39,789 nt of DNA from Plectonema radiosum NIES-515 (GTDB lineage: Bacteria > Cyanobacteriota > Cyanobacteriia > Cyanobacteriales > Nostocaceae). The DNA is taken from contig NZ_JAOWRF010000212.1 of assembly GCF_025753815.1 (NCBI RefSeq), positions 1 to 39,789 on the forward strand, written 5' to 3'. The notes beneath the pieces are model-generated. The model did no database searches. It was not told the origin of the DNA and saw nothing but the letters and a program-made list of their open reading frames with translations. The translations under genes and the position numbers were made by a program. Of the stretch, positions 23,528 through 32,282 are shown piece by piece (position 1 is the stretch's first letter; every line of letters starts with the position of its first letter).

Positions 23528-23763
23528 ATAAAAGTACGGTGCGTTAAGGTAGTGGATGACACCCTAATTGTTGGTTTGTTTTTTGTACCCGCGACGCAGT
23601 ATAATCACTCCATAACATGATTATCTGAGAAAACGCTGAGTTTTAACTGAATTTATTGTCAGCAGAAATTCATGAAAATCATGGTTTGCTTCTCAGATGA
23701 ACTTCAGTAGTAACTGAGATGCTTTAATTAGTTGAAGGATAACTAAAAAATGAGGAGTAACGA

Positions 23764-24141
23764 ATGAAACTTACATCTATACTTGCAAGTGCTGCCCTAG
23801 TTAGCTTTTTCTCTTTTTCCGATGTTCCCTTAAAGGTAATTAATCCTTCACTAGCTCAAGTATCAGCCCAACAGCCGAATGATCCAGCAAGCTTGACTGT
23901 TGACCAAAAAATTGCAATGATCCTTGCAAATAAGGGTAAACCTGAGAGTGCCCAGATGATGCGGGAATACTTTCCGAAACAACTTTCACCAATAGGGATT
24001 CAACCAGGTGGTGCAGGTATGGTAGTTAGCCTTTATAGCAAAACTAGTAATGTAACGTTCTCTTTATGTACAATGTTCGATGTAGTTGTCGCGGCGAAGA
24101 AAGGTAAAATAGCTAAGTTCCCACCCGCTGAAGTGAAGTAA
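23764..24141 (+). CDS. Small exported protein of unknown function
   Basis: A protein of 125 residues. The N-terminus MKLTSILASAALVSFFSFSD looks like a signal peptide, and the mature part starts near QVSAQQPNDPASL. The rest includes SLTVDQKIAMILANKGKPES, MMREYFPKQLSPIG and GMVVSLYSKTSNVTFSLCTM. The start ATG 23764 has GGAG 7 bp upstream. I do not recognise the family. It is followed by a strong hairpin, so it is probably a single-gene transcript. Confidence 0.7.
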   Translation: MKLTSILASAALVSFFSFSDVPLKVINPSLAQVSAQQPNDPASLTVDQKIAMILANKGKPESAQMMREYFPKQLSPIGIQPGGAGMVVSLYSKTSNVTFSLCTMFDVVVAAKKGKIAKFPPAEVK

Positions 24142-24156
24142 GGCACTTGCCAAGAA

Positions 24157-24227
24157 AATAGATACCAGCCGTCACATTCAGCTCCACGACACACAACCAG
24201 CAATTAGATACAGGGCTGGTATCTATT
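24157..24227 (+). terminator. 14-bp stem hairpin downstream of the exported-protein gene
   Basis: AATAGATACCAGCC (24157-24170) pairs perfectly with GGCTGGTATCTATT (24214-24227) across a 43-bp loop. It lies 16 bp after the stop codon. The long loop makes it either a weak terminator or a separate repeat. Confidence 0.5.
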
Positions 24228-24564
24228 AGATATAGGAGTGAAAATCAACTATGCGTTGTCCAGAACCCCAAGAGACGTAGCAGTGCTACGTCTCTACGTC
24301 TTTTCCACGAGGTTTGTCAAATAAATAGTTTGGTCAACTACCTACAATGCCCAACGGGTGTGTGAACGAGAATACTTGTTATATCTTCAGATAACAAACT
24401 GTTAATGCCTACAACTTGTGCCAGAGCCAGAAAATGGATTAAGTAGGTGCGGTAAAGCCGTTGGCAGTTATCCTAACTCATAACTCCTTTATCAGGAATG
24501 GTGTAACATTTAAACTAACAATTCACTAATTTTTAACAGGCTTGATCGCCAAGATTAATAAATT
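24228..24564. other. Region before the BcsA-like gene, partial family A element
   Basis: At 24247-24312 ATCAACTATGCGTTGTCCAG, AACCCCAAGAGACG-TAGCAGTGCTA-CGTCTCTACGTCTTTTCC has the internal order of family A but lacks its termini. The rest holds no gene; the promoter of the next gene should lie in 24480-24560. Confidence 0.5.
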
Positions 24565-26853
24565 ATGAAAACGTCCAAAATTGGTGCTCAACGTTTGGAT
24601 AGAATCCCCAAACCAGTAGTTCGTCCCCAATGGGCATCTTTAGTAATGCTTGGTGCGATCGCTATATCTGGTGCAATAGCAGCAGCATGGTTTGCAGGGG
24701 AAGGTGATATCAGTCATATTTTTGCTCATATTGACATGCTGCAAGCTTCGCCACCAATGTGGGTGGAAGCACCAATGGTAGCAGGAAAATATCTAGTTGC
24801 CCCCACTATTATTTTACTAGCGATCGCGTTAGTAATTATGAAAATTTCCCCAGTACCTCGCCCCCGCTCGCGATTTATAGTGGCAGGAATTCTGCTGGTG
24901 TTGACTATCCGATATCTTATTTGGCGATCGCTTTCCACTCTCAATTTGAGCAACCCTCTAAATGGTAGCTTCAGTTTGGCTTTGTTTTTCTTAGAAATGC
25001 TGATGCTCACTAGTGCTTTGATTCAGCTTTTTTTGATGCTGAAGCACAAAGAGCGTCCTTGGGAAGCAGACGAAAAAGCAGTTGCTGTAATTGAAGGCAC
25101 TTTCACCCCCAGTGTAGATATCTTTGTACCAACTTACAATGAGCCACTTTTTATTTTGCAGCGGACAATCATCGGTTGTCAAGCTCTGGACTACCAAAAG
25201 AAAAAAGTTTATTTGTTAGATGATACCAAACGTCCAGAAGTGCAAGCGCTGGCTTTAGAGTTGGGTTGTGAGTACATGACGCGCTCTGATAATCGTCACG
25301 CCAAAGCCGGAAATTTGAATCACGCGATCGCTCGTACTGATGGGGATTTAATTGTCGTTTTTGATGCTGATTTTGTCCCTACGGAAAATTTTCTCACCCG
25401 CACAGTTGGCTTTTTTCAAGATGAACAAATTGGCTTGGTGCAGACTCCGCAAAGCTTCTACAACTTCGATCCCATTGCCAGCAATCTTGGGTTAGAGAAC
25501 GTTCTCATACCCGAAGAAGAAGTATTTTACCGCCAAATTCAACCGCTTCGCGATAGTGCAGGCAGTGTAACTTGCGCTGGTACTTCTTTTGTGGTGCGAC
25601 GAAGTGCATTAAAAACAGTTGGTGGTTTTGTCACCGACTCTCTCAGCGAAGATTACTTCACCGGCATTCGACTTTCGGCACAAGGCTATCGCTTAGTTTA
25701 CTTAGATGAAAAATTGAGTGCAGGTTTGGCAGCTGATAACATGGCAGATCAAGCAACTCAACGTCTGCGTTGGGCACAAGGTACACTCCAAGCATTTTTC
25801 ATTGAAGCGAATCCCCTCACCATTCGCGGATTGCGACCTTGGCAACGACTAGCGCACTTCAGCGGATTGCTACATTGGTTTTCAAGTATTTCCCTTGTCG
25901 GTTTTTTGATTGCACCTTTAGTTTATTCGTTTTTCGGAGCGATCCCGATTAGAGCAAATCCCTCAGAAATGCTGTATTACTTTTTGCCCTACTATGTGGT
26001 GCAATTCTCAGTATTTTCCTGGCTAAATTACCGCAGCAGTTCGGCATTATTGTCAAATATCTACTCAGCTGTACTGGCATTTCCCATTGCATGGACGGTA
26101 ATTCAAGTCATGCTGAATCCGTTTTCTCGCGGTTTTAAGGTGACACCAAAAGGAACTGGACGCGATCGCTTTTCTTTCAACTGGAAACTAGCCTTACCTT
26201 TGATTGTATTATTTGTTGGCACGGCAGTCAGCTTATGGCGCAACTTGGGGATGTTTATCCTCAAAGGTGCTTGGCAGACAATGCCATTAGAAGCTGCCCA
26301 AGAAGTTAAGGGACTCGGTTTAGGTTGGTTGTGGAGCATTTACAATTTAATTGTCCTTGCTATTGCCTTGTTGGTCTTGCTGGATATTCCCAAAACTGAC
26401 CCCTACGCTTGGTTTGACTTGCGACGCACCGTGCGCTTAGATATAAAAAATCACGCTGAAGAAAATACTTCACTGTGGGGGATAACCACAAAGATTTCGG
26501 AAATAGGAGCGGAAATTGCCTTAACCCAAGCGGGTTTGCCGGAAATCAAGCCAGGAGAAATCTTACCCATAACTTTGGAAATTATGGAGGCAAAATTAAC
26601 CTTGCAAGGTATTGTTAGGCAAACCGAAATTCAAGAAGAATTTCCCACAGTTCGAGTCATGTTTGAAGATGTAAACTTGACTCAGCATCGTTCCTTAGTA
26701 AAAATGCTCTTCTGTCGTCCTGGTCAGTGGCGGCGCTCATTGGCACCCGGAGAGTTACAATCTTTATGGTTGCTATTTAAAATTTTGTTCAAACCAAGAG
26801 TGTTATTTGGTCGCAAAGCTGATACAAGTGCGATCGCAGTTGTGAAAGGCTGA
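24565..26853 (+). CDS. BcsA-like cellulose synthase catalytic subunit (GT2) with PilZ domain
   Basis: A protein of 762 residues. Membrane helices lie near 25-45, 72-92, 100-118 and 132-155. The GT2 domain follows: VDIFVPTYNEP, YLLDDTKRPEVQALA, the DxD in VVFDADFVPTEN, SEDYFTGIRLSAQGY, and the QxxRW motif in QRLRWAQGTLQAFF. More helices (about 430-595) form the glucan channel. The C-terminal PilZ domain (about 620-730) has RRTVR, the c-di-GMP-binding RxxxR, but the second motif reads KISEIG where (D/N)xSxxG is expected. The enzyme should polymerise UDP-glucose or a similar sugar and extrude it. No bcsB or other partner is adjacent, which is usual in cyanobacteria. Cellulose is the best guess, though other beta-glucans are possible. 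Confidence 0.85.
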   Translation: MKTSKIGAQRLDRIPKPVVRPQWASLVMLGAIAISGAIAAAWFAGEGDISHIFAHIDMLQASPPMWVEAPMVAGKYLVAPTIILLAIALVIMKISPVPRPRSRFIVAGILLVLTIRYLIWRSLSTLNLSNPLNGSFSLALFFLEMLMLTSALIQLFLMLKHKERPWEADEKAVAVIEGTFTPSVDIFVPTYNEPLFILQRTIIGCQALDYQKKKVYLLDDTKRPEVQALALELGCEYMTRSDNRHAKAGNLNHAIARTDGDLIVVFDADFVPTENFLTRTVGFFQDEQIGLVQTPQSFYNFDPIASNLGLENVLIPEEEVFYRQIQPLRDSAGSVTCAGTSFVVRRSALKTVGGFVTDSLSEDYFTGIRLSAQGYRLVYLDEKLSAGLAADNMADQATQRLRWAQGTLQAFFIEANPLTIRGLRPWQRLAHFSGLLHWFSSISLVGFLIAPLVYSFFGAIPIRANPSEMLYYFLPYYVVQFSVFSWLNYRSSSALLSNIYSAVLAFPIAWTVIQVMLNPFSRGFKVTPKGTGRDRFSFNWKLALPLIVLFVGTAVSLWRNLGMFILKGAWQTMPLEAAQEVKGLGLGWLWSIYNLIVLAIALLVLLDIPKTDPYAWFDLRRTVRLDIKNHAEENTSLWGITTKISEIGAEIALTQAGLPEIKPGEILPITLEIMEAKLTLQGIVRQTEIQEEFPTVRVMFEDVNLTQHRSLVKMLFCRPGQWRRSLAPGELQSLWLLFKILFKPRVLFGRKADTSAIAVVKG

Positions 26854-26873
26854 TGCGAGAAGCAGAACGCACA

Positions 26874-27071
26874 CTTAAGAGTACTCCAAGTAAAAAAATG
26901 CCCAATTGTAATTGCGAGCGAAACGAAGTGTAGCGTTCCGGAAGCGTCTCCGACAGGAGAAGCAATCTCAAAGTCTTTGCGATTGCTTCATTACGCTTCT
27001 CTACGAGATACCACGAACGCTCCATTCACAATGACGGGTTTTGCATCATTTATTTTTTGGAACACTCTAAG
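26874..27071. mobile_element. About 198-bp element with imperfect inverted ends, family E
   Basis: The left end CTTAAGAGTACTCCAAGTAA and right end TTTTTTGGAACACTCTAAG are imperfectly complementary. Inside are repeat pieces such as GAAGCAATCTCAAAGTCTTT and GCGATTGCTTCATTACGC, which form a further hairpin. It is non-coding. Confidence 0.5.
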
Positions 27072-27330
27072 AAAAAAAATGCTGAGTAAAAGCTAAGTTT
27101 TATCGCGCGATCGCACCTTCTGTCCAATACAGACCTAACCCCCAACCCCTTCCCTCCCAGGGAAGGGGAGTAAGACTCAAAGCCTCTCTCATTGTAGGAG
27201 AGAGGAATGGAAGTGAGATCACGCATTGTACTGCACCCAAGGGAGAACCGCTATATTTCCAGATAAATTCAGAAGAAGGAAAGGTTTGGTTTGAGATCAG
27301 TTTCACTACCAAGTGTGATGCTTTGTTTAG

Positions 27331-27423
27331 TAGACATCTCCAGAGTCATACGTAGAGACGTTCCACTCTTTACGTCTCTACAAGGGTTTCGGGCAACGCA
27401 TAATTAATTTATGGAGATGTTTA
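27331..27423. mobile_element. Small inverted-repeat element, family A copy 3
   Basis: 93 bp with ends TAGACATCTCCAG and ATGGAGATGTTTA. The inside is GTAGAGACG-TTCCACTCTTTA-CGTCTCTAC then AAGGGTTTCGGGCAACGCAT, the reverse orientation relative to copies 2 and 4. It ends 44 bp before the DUF4079 start and could carry part of its promoter. Confidence 0.8.
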
Positions 27424-27466
27424 GTGGTGATTTCCGAAAAGTACTGTAGTCTTTTAGAGGTCTGAT

Positions 27467-28201
27467 ATGGAATTAAGAGATGTAATTTTGCTGTTGCATC
27501 CAGCGATCGCTGTAATTGTCGTTTTTCCTTTAATCGGTATTGTCGTCAACCGCGCTTTTCAAGTTCGTCAGCGACGCTTGGAAACTGCAACAGATGGTAA
27601 GAGTAAAATTCCCCCAGTTGTGGGACAAGAACATGTTAAGTTAGGACGCGCTTTGACAGCAGCTGTTGTCGGGATTGTTTTACTAGGGTTGGCTTTTGGT
27701 ATATATGGCAATATCTTAGAAAAAAAAGTTTGGACACAAACACCATTCAAAGTCGTTTTGATTACCTTGTTTTTTGTCGCAGCGATCGCTTCATTGGCTC
27801 TACTTTATAAAGCAGGCGATCGGATGTGGCGGGGGATTTTTGCTACCCTTAGTGGGATAGCTTTAGTAATACTTGGTTGTCAAGATGGTGTCTATCGTCA
27901 AACTAACCAATGGTATATTTCTCACTACTATTACGGTGTTACTGTCGCTTTGTTGATGATTTTCTCTCTCGCAATTTTGCCAGATATCTATAAGGATAAA
28001 ACAAATCGCTGGCGGAAAGTTCACATCGCTTTAAATTCTATCGCTTTTTTCATGTTTATCGCACAAGGAATTACAGGATCGCTGGCATTACTAGAAGTTC
28101 CTTTGAGTTGGCAAGAAACCTATGTGCAAAAGCTTTACGAGCAACAGTGCAATATTAAACCCTGTACAATCCAAGCACCAAATGTGCCTAAGAAGCCTTA
28201 A
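27467..28201 (+). CDS. DUF4079 family membrane protein (cytochrome b561-like)
   Basis: A protein of 244 residues with about six hydrophobic helices. The first helix contains LLLHPAIAVIVVFPLIG, and a cytoplasmic basic loop RAFQVRQRRLE follows. Conserved stretches are GQEHVKLGRALTAAVVGIVL, GVYRQTNQWYISHYYYGVTV and RWRKVHIALNSIAFFMFIAQ. His residues in helices (LHP, HYYYG, KVHIALN) fit a di-heme b561-like membrane cytochrome, the relation proposed for DUF4079. It is common in cyanobacteria with unknown function. ATG 27467 has AGAGG 6 bp upstream. A double hairpin follows the stop. Confidence 0.8.
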   Translation: MELRDVILLLHPAIAVIVVFPLIGIVVNRAFQVRQRRLETATDGKSKIPPVVGQEHVKLGRALTAAVVGIVLLGLAFGIYGNILEKKVWTQTPFKVVLITLFFVAAIASLALLYKAGDRMWRGIFATLSGIALVILGCQDGVYRQTNQWYISHYYYGVTVALLMIFSLAILPDIYKDKTNRWRKVHIALNSIAFFMFIAQGITGSLALLEVPLSWQETYVQKLYEQQCNIKPCTIQAPNVPKKP

Positions 28202-28243
28202 AAAGTCATATCATAACTGTTGAATTACCGATAATAAAACATG

Positions 28244-28317
28244 CTTGTAGTAAGGACTGAAGTCCTTATCTTACCTAATCTCATAATATAAGTGAGGACT
28301 AAAGTCCTCACTACAAG
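28244..28317. terminator. Double hairpin repeat downstream of the DUF4079 gene
   Basis: TAAGGACTGAAGTCCTTA (28251-28268) and TGAGGACTAAAGTCCTCA (28293-28310) are each palindromic, and the outer CTTGTAG/CTACAAG arms pair across both. The core matches the palindrome at 2740-2759, so it is a dispersed repeat that may terminate transcription. Confidence 0.6.
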
Positions 28318-28355
28318 CTTATGAGACCTTAATTCAGCAACGCCTTTTTTACTTT

Positions 28356-28568
28356 CTAAATCGGCATTTCGTCATGACAGTGGCTACAACGCCAGTATAC
28401 TCCTTGCGATCGCATGTGACGAAGTAAAACACCTGAACAGCAAAGGCAAGTATGTCTGCCCTTCATCGATTGCTTAAGTGTGATGGAGGCAGTTCTTTGC
28501 CTACAAGTAGGGATTAACCAATCCAAGAATTGATTATTTGGTAAAGCGATCATATATATAATCCCCAT
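28356..28568 (-). CDS. Small zinc-ribbon protein conserved in cyanobacteria, unknown function
   Basis: A protein of 70 residues (65 if ATG 28553 is used; neither start has a strong ribosome-binding site). The C-terminal half HTCLCCSGVLLRHMRSQGVY followed by WRCSHCHDEMP carries two CxxC pairs, CLCC and CSHC, spaced as a zinc ribbon. The N-terminal part LPNNQFLDWLIPTCRQR is less distinctive. Proteins with a YWRCxxCxxEMP-type end are common small hypothetical proteins in this group, as far as I recall. It may bind nucleic acid or a partner protein. It stands alone between repeats. Confidence 0.65.
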   Translation of the reverse strand: MGIIYMIALPNNQFLDWLIPTCRQRTASITLKQSMKGRHTCLCCSGVLLRHMRSQGVYWRCSHCHDEMPI

Positions 28569-28916
28569 TGAATTGGATTAATAATCCTGGTTATGGCACA
28601 ATACGCGGGCGTGTTAAGGTTTTTGGTACTGATTTTAGACCTGTAGAGACGCGAAATTTCGCGTCTCTACCCTCAGACCATCGGGCTTAACTGAACGGTA
28701 TTGGGTTATGGCAATTCTGGATTGTGTACATACATCCTGACGGGGCATTGCTATGTTTGCCTTAGGGTTTGTATAGCACGCGATTGAGAACCGCTATATA
28801 AACTAGCATGACAAGCCCTAGTTTGATTTCCTGAATGAGTTGATTGATTACGACACAAAACGCAATAAAGACCATTTGTGCAACACAACTTAACTTGAGA
28901 AATCAATCAACAAATT
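28569..28916. other. Repeat-rich spacer without genes
   Basis: It has the palindrome GTAGAGACG-CGAAATTTCG-CGTCTCTAC at 28643-28670, the fragment AACTGAACGGTATTGGG (about 28689), and GAGAACCGCTATATA shared with 9281 and 27243. No coding stretch is seen. Confidence 0.5.
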
Positions 28917-28917
28917 T

Positions 28918-29353
28918 TCGAGACGCGAAATACAAATTGTAGAGACGCGAAATTTCGCGTCTCTACATGCAGATTCATACCTGAATTCAGCAACGCCAAC
29001 ATTGTCGAGACGCGAAATACAATTTGTACAGACGCGAAATACAATTTGTACAGACGCGAAATACAAATTGTACAGACGCGAAATACAATTTGTACAGACG
29101 CGAAATACAATTTGTACAGACGCGAAATACAAATTGTACAGACGCGAAATACAAATTGTACAGACGCGAAATACAATTTGTACAGACGCGAAATACAATT
29201 TGTCGAGACGCGAAATTTCGCGTCTCTACATGCAGATTCATACCTGAATTCAGCAACGCCAACATTGTAGAGACGCGAAATACAAATTGTAGAGACGCGA
29301 AATTTCGCGTCTCTACATGCAGATTCATACCTGAATTCAGCAACGCCAACATT
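28918..29353. repeat. Compound repeat array downstream of the NACHT gene
   Basis: Three copies of a longer unit (GAGACGCGAAATTTCGCGTC, TCTACATGCAGATTCATACC, TGAATTCAGCAACGCCAACA) start near 28942, 29205 and 29291. The first two are separated by the 22-bp array. The last unit ends at the NACHT stop codon, with CAACGCCAACATT at 29341-29353. Reading frames on both strands through the array are periodic artefacts. Confidence 0.85.
29007..29204. repeat. 22-bp tandem array, nine units
   Basis: Units begin at 29007, 29029, 29051, 29073, 29095, 29117, 29139, 29161 and 29183, each exactly 22 bp. Every unit has the fixed part (C/G)AGACGCGAAATACAA. The following A/T stretch is either CAATTTG or its reverse complement CAAATTG, in the order T T A T T A A T T. 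The fixed part equals the left arm of the dispersed palindrome. There are no unique spacers. Confidence 0.9.
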
Positions 29354-31661
29354 ATTGCCATTCCCTCTCCTCAAGTTCCTTTGTTGGCAATAATAAACTA
29401 GCTTCAATTTCGGTCCTAATTCCAGGCGTCACCTCACAATTGCTATTTAAGCAATCAAGCAGCAGCTGATTGGCATCGTAGTAGCGTTGCAATACTTCCT
29501 GTTGTTGGGGGCTGAAGTTCCAGTGGTGATGAATATTGCGATAATTAGCGATCGTCTTCTTTAACTGTTGTGCCCAAGCTGAATAGTTTGTCTGCCACCA
29601 TGCTTGAAAGCGTTCTTGGTTTTGACGAGAATTGGGAAATTCATCTTTGAGTTGTTCGAGAGACTTATAAAGTCCAGCATCCAGAACCATGACCATAATA
29701 TTGTTGATCGCCTCTGCACAAACATAGGCGTGGGCAAAATCCTGGCTGCGGTCTACAGCACACTCTAGCAATAAGTCATCCAATGCCGCATCTAGAAACA
29801 TCCCCTGGTCAAGGGTGCTGGCTAGGGTAAAGTGAGAAGCCAGGTGAGGAGTCCGGGCAAGAGCAAGGTAAAATGATCGAGCTGTCGCCACCAAAGGTGG
29901 CGACAGCGTATCCTTTGATTTTTGGCTTGCCCACGTCAAAAACTCTTGTAAGTAAGGGTCAGAGCCGACGAGTGCATCAATCTGTTGCTTCATTAATTGC
30001 ATCAGCGAATCTGCACTCCGGAGCATACCAGCCGTCAATAGAAAGATTTCGTGCCAGTGAGGATCGTTAATGTGACTCACCAGCCCAGAGAGAGCTTGCT
30101 CGAATGCTTGTAAGTTATGGCTGGCAACGATATTTCTTGCTGTGAAGTATTCTTGAAACGCCAGAGAGGAGAAGGAAAACACTCCCCGCGCCCGTTCTGC
30201 TAGTAGCCCATGTTGCGCTTCCATCGCCTTCAGCGCCGCTTCGCTTTCTAGTTGCAGTTCCTCTGGCTCGATTGGAGCATCGGTCAGATTACGAATATAG
30301 TCCCCAATGTATTGCTCAAGAACACGTTGGTCAAAGAAGTACTGACCCTTCTCAAAGGTCGCTGCCGCAATCTGACTTAATAACTTCAGCTTTTGGGGTA
30401 ATAAAAACCCTTGGTAAATCTCATCCCGCTCAACACCTCTAGCTTCATCCCATTTACCTAAAAGCAAATCTAGCCCTTGCTTATAAAAATCAGTCCGCTT
30501 AGTGGGAAATTTTCCCTGACCATGAAACACCCAGCAAGCAAGATGCAAAAACAAAGGTGTGACGACGAGTCGGAGAAATTGCCAGTTTGAGGGTTCGTCC
30601 AGCTTTTGAATAAACTCAACTCCCTGCGCTTGCCCATCAGTAGCGTTTGTCTTGGTGAATGTCACAAACCATTTTTGAGCGAAGGCTTGGATTTGTGCTT
30701 GAGTAAAGGGGGCAATCTCAACATCACTAAAGCCTCGAACCCTGAGCTTTTGAGATGCCGTTCGACAGGTCACCACAAACCGATTTTTGTGATATTTGTC
30801 TGAAAAAGAGCGAATTTCTTTTAAGACAGCATTGCTCTGTTGCTTGAGAACTTCATCGATCCCATCAAGCAACAGCAACACTCTGCCTGCCTGAAGTAAC
30901 TTTTCAATCACTGAATTTTCGGAAATTCCAGAGGTGAGAAACTCCTGGGAAATGTAATTTAATAAACTGAAGTCGCTGCGTCCCGGTGATTCCGCAAAAT
31001 TCCTTAGTGTGATGAAAACAGGAACCTGGTTTGCCGCAAATGCACCTCGGTTACACTGAATGGCAAGATGTTGCAAGAAAGTGGTTTTACCTACCCCTGG
31101 TTTGCCTAGCACCCTAAGCTTGGAGTACGTTTCCACTGCCCGCATACCTGGTATTTGTTTTTCGTCAACCTCACCTAAGCCAAAGCGGTCAAATTGTTCT
31201 GGACCAAGCTTTTGCAGGTCATCTAAAGCTAACCACTGAAGGCTTTCGATTTCCTCCAAAATATTCACATCTATATATATGTCATCGATTCCCACAGGAT
31301 GACTGATATCCAATAACTGCAAGATGCCGCACTGGTCTTGAATTTTGTCTTTGCGTTGCGATCGCACTTGTTGCACCAAAACATCAATATTCAAGCCAGT
31401 AGGCTGGGCGAATTCTCTTCTTTCAGAAAATTCTGCTGGGGGATTTTCAGCAATCTCCCGCCAATTGAGGTCTAATACAGAACAAATTTCAAAAAAGGTA
31501 TGACGCTCAACAGCACGTCCACTAAAAAACCGCCAAATGGGTTGTCGAGTTTTTAAGTTTACTTCAAGCGCTAGATTTTCCTGAGTCCACCTTTTGCGAG
31601 CAAATGCTTTTTTAGCCTGTTGAATTCCGGTGAGTGATGCCTGGAGCGATCGCTTAACCAT
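29352..31661 (-). CDS. NACHT-domain STAND NTPase (bacterial NLR-like), putative antiphage protein
   Basis: 769 residues from ATG 31661-31659 (MVKRSLQASLTG); the TTG-type start four codons earlier is less likely. The N-terminal about 75 residues (IQQAKKAFARKRWTQENLAL, then RQPIWRFFSGRAVERHTFFE) look like a helix-turn-helix domain found in front of many cyanobacterial NACHT proteins. The NTPase has the Walker A GKPGVGKTT at 186-194, Walker B VLLLLDGIDE near 261-270, and FVVTCRTASQ after it. Helical winged-helix and C-terminal regions follow (VFSFSSLAFQEYFTARNIV, then a long helical tail). NACHT proteins of bacteria can protect against phages by sensing and oligomerising. No separate effector gene is adjacent, so any effector must be built in. 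Confidence 0.85.
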   Translation of the reverse strand: MVKRSLQASLTGIQQAKKAFARKRWTQENLALEVNLKTRQPIWRFFSGRAVERHTFFEICSVLDLNWREIAENPPAEFSERREFAQPTGLNIDVLVQQVRSQRKDKIQDQCGILQLLDISHPVGIDDIYIDVNILEEIESLQWLALDDLQKLGPEQFDRFGLGEVDEKQIPGMRAVETYSKLRVLGKPGVGKTTFLQHLAIQCNRGAFAANQVPVFITLRNFAESPGRSDFSLLNYISQEFLTSGISENSVIEKLLQAGRVLLLLDGIDEVLKQQSNAVLKEIRSFSDKYHKNRFVVTCRTASQKLRVRGFSDVEIAPFTQAQIQAFAQKWFVTFTKTNATDGQAQGVEFIQKLDEPSNWQFLRLVVTPLFLHLACWVFHGQGKFPTKRTDFYKQGLDLLLGKWDEARGVERDEIYQGFLLPQKLKLLSQIAAATFEKGQYFFDQRVLEQYIGDYIRNLTDAPIEPEELQLESEAALKAMEAQHGLLAERARGVFSFSSLAFQEYFTARNIVASHNLQAFEQALSGLVSHINDPHWHEIFLLTAGMLRSADSLMQLMKQQIDALVGSDPYLQEFLTWASQKSKDTLSPPLVATARSFYLALARTPHLASHFTLASTLDQGMFLDAALDDLLLECAVDRSQDFAHAYVCAEAINNIMVMVLDAGLYKSLEQLKDEFPNSRQNQERFQAWWQTNYSAWAQQLKKTIANYRNIHHHWNFSPQQQEVLQRYYDANQLLLDCLNSNCEVTPGIRTEIEASLLLPTKELEEREWQ

Positions 31662-31741
31662 GAAATAAAACACAAGAGTCTGAAAATCTACAACTTAAAC
31701 TTTTATTAATAGAAGTTACGCTTTGTACAAATTAACCATAA

Positions 31742-31831
31742 TAGACATCGACCGAATTTAACTATGCGTTGCCCGAACCCTTGTAGAGACGTTCCGGCGG
31801 AACGTCTCTACGTCCTTTCTGGAGATGTCTA
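31742..31831. mobile_element. Small inverted-repeat element, family A copy 4
   Basis: 90 bp with ends TAGACATCGACC (slightly degraded) and TGGAGATGTCTA. The inside is AACTATGCGTTGCCCGAACC, then CTTGTAGAGACG-TTCCGGCGGAA-CGTCTCTACG. It has the same internal order as copy 2 but a different palindrome core. Confidence 0.8.
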
Positions 31832-32282
31832 GTACTGGAAAGCAGTACTCAAGGGCTAAAATCCACAATTTGTGTTTACTTTATATGTATTAGGCGTAAC
31901 TTCCAATTAATACAATACTTTTAAGTTTAAAGCTTTTTCCATGCTAAAAACCTTGTGTTTTGTATAAGTTAAACAAAATACAAGTATTTACTCTGCTAAT
32001 TTCGTCAAAATAAAACAATTAAAATATTATCCATACTGAAACTAACTAGATGAACTTGTGGAATTCATCTCGTAAAGAGTTGATGAATGTTACGTTTTGT
32101 GCTTATACGTATAAGTCAAAGACTCTGAATAATCAGTAGTACTGAAGTATTGTTAAATAATATAAATTTTTGTAACGAATTGAATCATTGTTAACTCATC
32201 TTATACATTTCAAACATTTGCCAATACCTCATTTCAAACACCCATCTGTCATCTTTGAGAATGTAAACATTTAAAGCGTGTC

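Larger units (their letters stand above)
26854..27466. other. 613-bp repeat region without genes
   Basis: It contains the element at 26874-27071, a hairpin CCCTTCCCTCCCAGGGAAGGG (about 27149-27169), a repeat shared with the desB leader (27209-27257), and family A copy 3 (27331-27423). The minus-strand reading frames here are repeat-derived and show no protein features. Confidence 0.6.

Noticed and set aside
29007-29204. CRISPR array
   Set aside because: The spacing is 22 bp with no unique spacers; the variable part only flips between two complementary versions. No cas genes are nearby.
28907-29407. Several overlapping reading frames on both strands through the repeat array, giving periodic peptides
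   Set aside because: The 22-bp period cycles through all three frames and yields long stop-free stretches by chance. There is no ribosome-binding site or domain, and the frames are mutually exclusive.
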